Assembly (NCBI RefSeq): GCF_002162135.1
Contig: NZ_CP021382.1
Location: 5,020,001-5,084,000 of the forward strand
Direction of reading: 5' to 3'
Origin: Cellvibrio sp. PSBB006
GTDB taxonomy: Bacteria; Pseudomonadota; Gammaproteobacteria; Pseudomonadales; Cellvibrionaceae
Length of the DNA: 64,000 nt
Below are positions 62,738 to 64,000 of this stretch, in pieces (position 1 is the first letter of the stretch; the number at the start of each line of letters is the position of its first letter). Under the pieces are notes generated by a model, which saw nothing but the letters and a program-made list of their open reading frames with translations, did no database searches and had not been told where the DNA came from. The translations under genes were made by a program, and so were the position numbers.

Positions 62738-64000
62738 CAGAACAATACATCCATCGCCAGACTGATTACGGTGGAGGTTTGGTCAATGTCCGTACCTATC
62801 GGTTGATTGCGAACCCATAAGCCGCTGCCATCACTTTCAATATCAAATTTTTCCACCTGTAACTTTACTGCCATCTTGCTGGCAAAATCCCAGCGCGCGC
62901 CCACGCCATAACTTTTTTGCTCAAGCCTCACTCCCTCAAGACTGGCGGATGTGACATAAGCCAGAATAGCCAGTTGTTCTGCAATCGGTGAAGGATAACC
63001 CGCCGGAGGAATGATAGCCGGGACGTCATGCTTGGGGCGGACATAGCCGCCGATACCATAAACGGACACAGGCCCGAAACGCTGCCCAATGCTGAGATAA
63101 AAGTGACGGCTATTCGGCATCAAGCTTGAATCGCTGCGCAAATCCGTGGCCTCGGCTTGCGCCCACCAGTCATTGTTGTCGTACCCGACACCAAATTCAT
63201 TGTAGATAATATATTTATCTCGCGTACTCAGATCATGAGCAAATATATTTGCTTCAGGCCACAGCGGTGCCACACCGGCTAATGCATCTGTTAAGGGGGT
63301 GACGATATTGTTATTGATGTCAACATGGGAATAGCTGTAGCGAAATTTCCAATCATCCCATTCCAGTTTGAAGCTGATTCCCGCTACATCGAAATCCATA
63401 TTGACACCGGGCGTGTCGGCATCAGCGGTTGGATAGTCTTCGTCAGAGTTGCCATAAAATAATTTGACATTAAGCGTTCCGTGCTGCAAATCGAAGCGCT
63501 TGTTAATATCCATGCCGTCGAAATGATAGAAAGATAAAAAGCCATAAAATTCCTGTGGCGGTCGAACCCAGGGAAATGCGTAGCCAACCTGACGGTATTC
63601 AGAAAGCATAAAAAGATCGCTGCCGAGACGCCCGACACGAAAATCCAATCCGTCCATCGGTCGATAGCGCAAAAAGGCCCATTCGATTGCTTTGTCAAAA
63701 TTATTGTTAAAGCGTTCTTTGGCTACCAATTGAATGGTCGTGTCAAACTGATCTGACCAGCGGCTTTGCCATTGGACGCCGACTAATGAATCCGTTTTCC
63801 ACGCAATATCATTGTCGTAAGAACCATCGGCTTGGCTGACATCGCGGCGAAAGCGAAGGTCGGGATTGTCATTGACGACGAGACCCAGTGTGGCAAAGCC
63901 GGAAAAGTGATGGTCAACAGGGTCGGCAGTCACAGCGGCAGCCGCCGCAAGGCCTGCGATGAAGGTTAGCAGGGCGGCATAACGGGAGAGATTCAGTTTC
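62737..64000 (-). CDS. Porin-like outer-membrane protein, start at window edge
   Basis: At least 420 residues of beta-barrel sequence: alternating aromatic strands (FRVGRLGSDLFMLSEYRQVGYAFPWVRPPQEFYGF, DWKFRYSYSHVDIN, HFYLSIGQRFGPVSVYGIGGYVRPK) ending with the terminal aromatic of DVLF. The open frame runs to the window edge as KLNLSRYAALLTFIAGLAAAAAV, a signal peptide, and base 64000 could be the G of the ATG, so only one or two bases seem missing. The internal GTG at 63933 is not the true start. It is the first visible gene of the porin/PstS-like/cyclase operon, one-base overlap with the next gene. No single porin family was recognised. Confidence 0.82.
   Translation of the reverse strand, partial: KLNLSRYAALLTFIAGLAAAAAVTADPVDHHFSGFATLGLVVNDNPDLRFRRDVSQADGSYDNDIAWKTDSLVGVQWQSRWSDQFDTTIQLVAKERFNNNFDKAIEWAFLRYRPMDGLDFRVGRLGSDLFMLSEYRQVGYAFPWVRPPQEFYGFLSFYHFDGMDINKRFDLQHGTLNVKLFYGNSDEDYPTADADTPGVNMDFDVAGISFKLEWDDWKFRYSYSHVDINNNIVTPLTDALAGVAPLWPEANIFAHDLSTRDKYIIYNEFGVGYDNNDWWAQAEATDLRSDSSLMPNSRHFYLSIGQRFGPVSVYGIGGYVRPKHDVPAIIPPAGYPSPIAEQLAILAYVTSASLEGVRLEQKSYGVGARWDFASKMAVKLQVEKFDIESDGSGLWVRNQPIGTDIDQTSTVISLAMDVLF

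Noticed and set aside
1..64000. CRISPR array, prophage or insertion sequence
   Set aside because: No regularly spaced direct repeats, cas genes, transposase, integrase or phage structural genes were seen on either strand.

Overview
The window looks like chromosomal DNA of a free-living, polysaccharide-degrading gammaproteobacterium, most likely a Cellvibrio-type organism (Cellvibrionaceae). This is inferred from gene content and protein style: a secreted protein with two family-2 cellulose-binding modules joined by poly-serine linkers and PKD repeats, gammaproteobacterial gene neighbourhoods (dapA-bamC-purC, mltF/purL), and moderate GC. It is mostly ordinary core genome with several accessory islands. 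No CRISPR array, prophage or insertion sequence was seen.

Layout. 1-9.2 kb: 3' end of dinG, yqcC-like gene, a coiled-coil hypothetical, argS, a divergent enoyl-CoA hydratase and DECR-like SDR pair with a 40-residue small ORF between, then argD-argF on the minus strand behind a leader with two terminator-like hairpins. 9.2-17.4 kb: a secreted ATP-dependent DNA ligase, an Hpt-REC-REC protein with degenerate GGDEF/EAL domains, a TonB-dependent receptor, a lipase plus signal-peptide partner protein that resembles an effector/immunity pair, and a frameshifted membrane-protein gene. 17.5-27.7 kb: DUF6445-type oxygenase-like protein, hrpB, a small OprB-like barrel, the CBM2-PKD6-CBM2 protein, a BaeSR-like two-component system, an XRE regulator and grxD. 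28-40 kb: lpxL-like acyltransferase, corA, HAD phosphatase, queE-queC, two identical tRNA-Lys genes, nadA, dapA-bamC-MBL-purC, a PilZ protein, an LRR lipoprotein and an OmpA-like lipoprotein. 40.3-44.8 kb: a minus-strand cluster of an unknown protein, a ketosynthase III fused to a heme-oxygenase-like domain, a fatty-acid-hydroxylase family membrane protein and fpr; this looks like an uncharacterised lipid-derived biosynthetic locus. 45-47.8 kb: a BlaI-type repressor with three operators, a BlaR1-like M56 peptidase carrying a TonB C-terminal domain, and a TonB-like protein. 47.9-64 kb: rsmJ, 2OG-Fe(II) oxygenase, a sigma-54 promoter driving circularly permuted ATP-grasp/alpha-E genes, a VolA-like surface lipase, mltF, purL, and a diguanylate cyclase/PstS-like/porin operon that runs off the right edge.

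The most unusual signal is non-coding. A 106-nt element occurs twice, at 6559-6664 (minus) and 54747-54852 (plus). Both copies have the same length, the same outer arms and the same 24-nt unpaired segment. Their 15-bp and 10-bp inner stems differ in sequence but remain paired through compensatory changes. Both copies lie just downstream of a co-oriented gene and between convergent genes.
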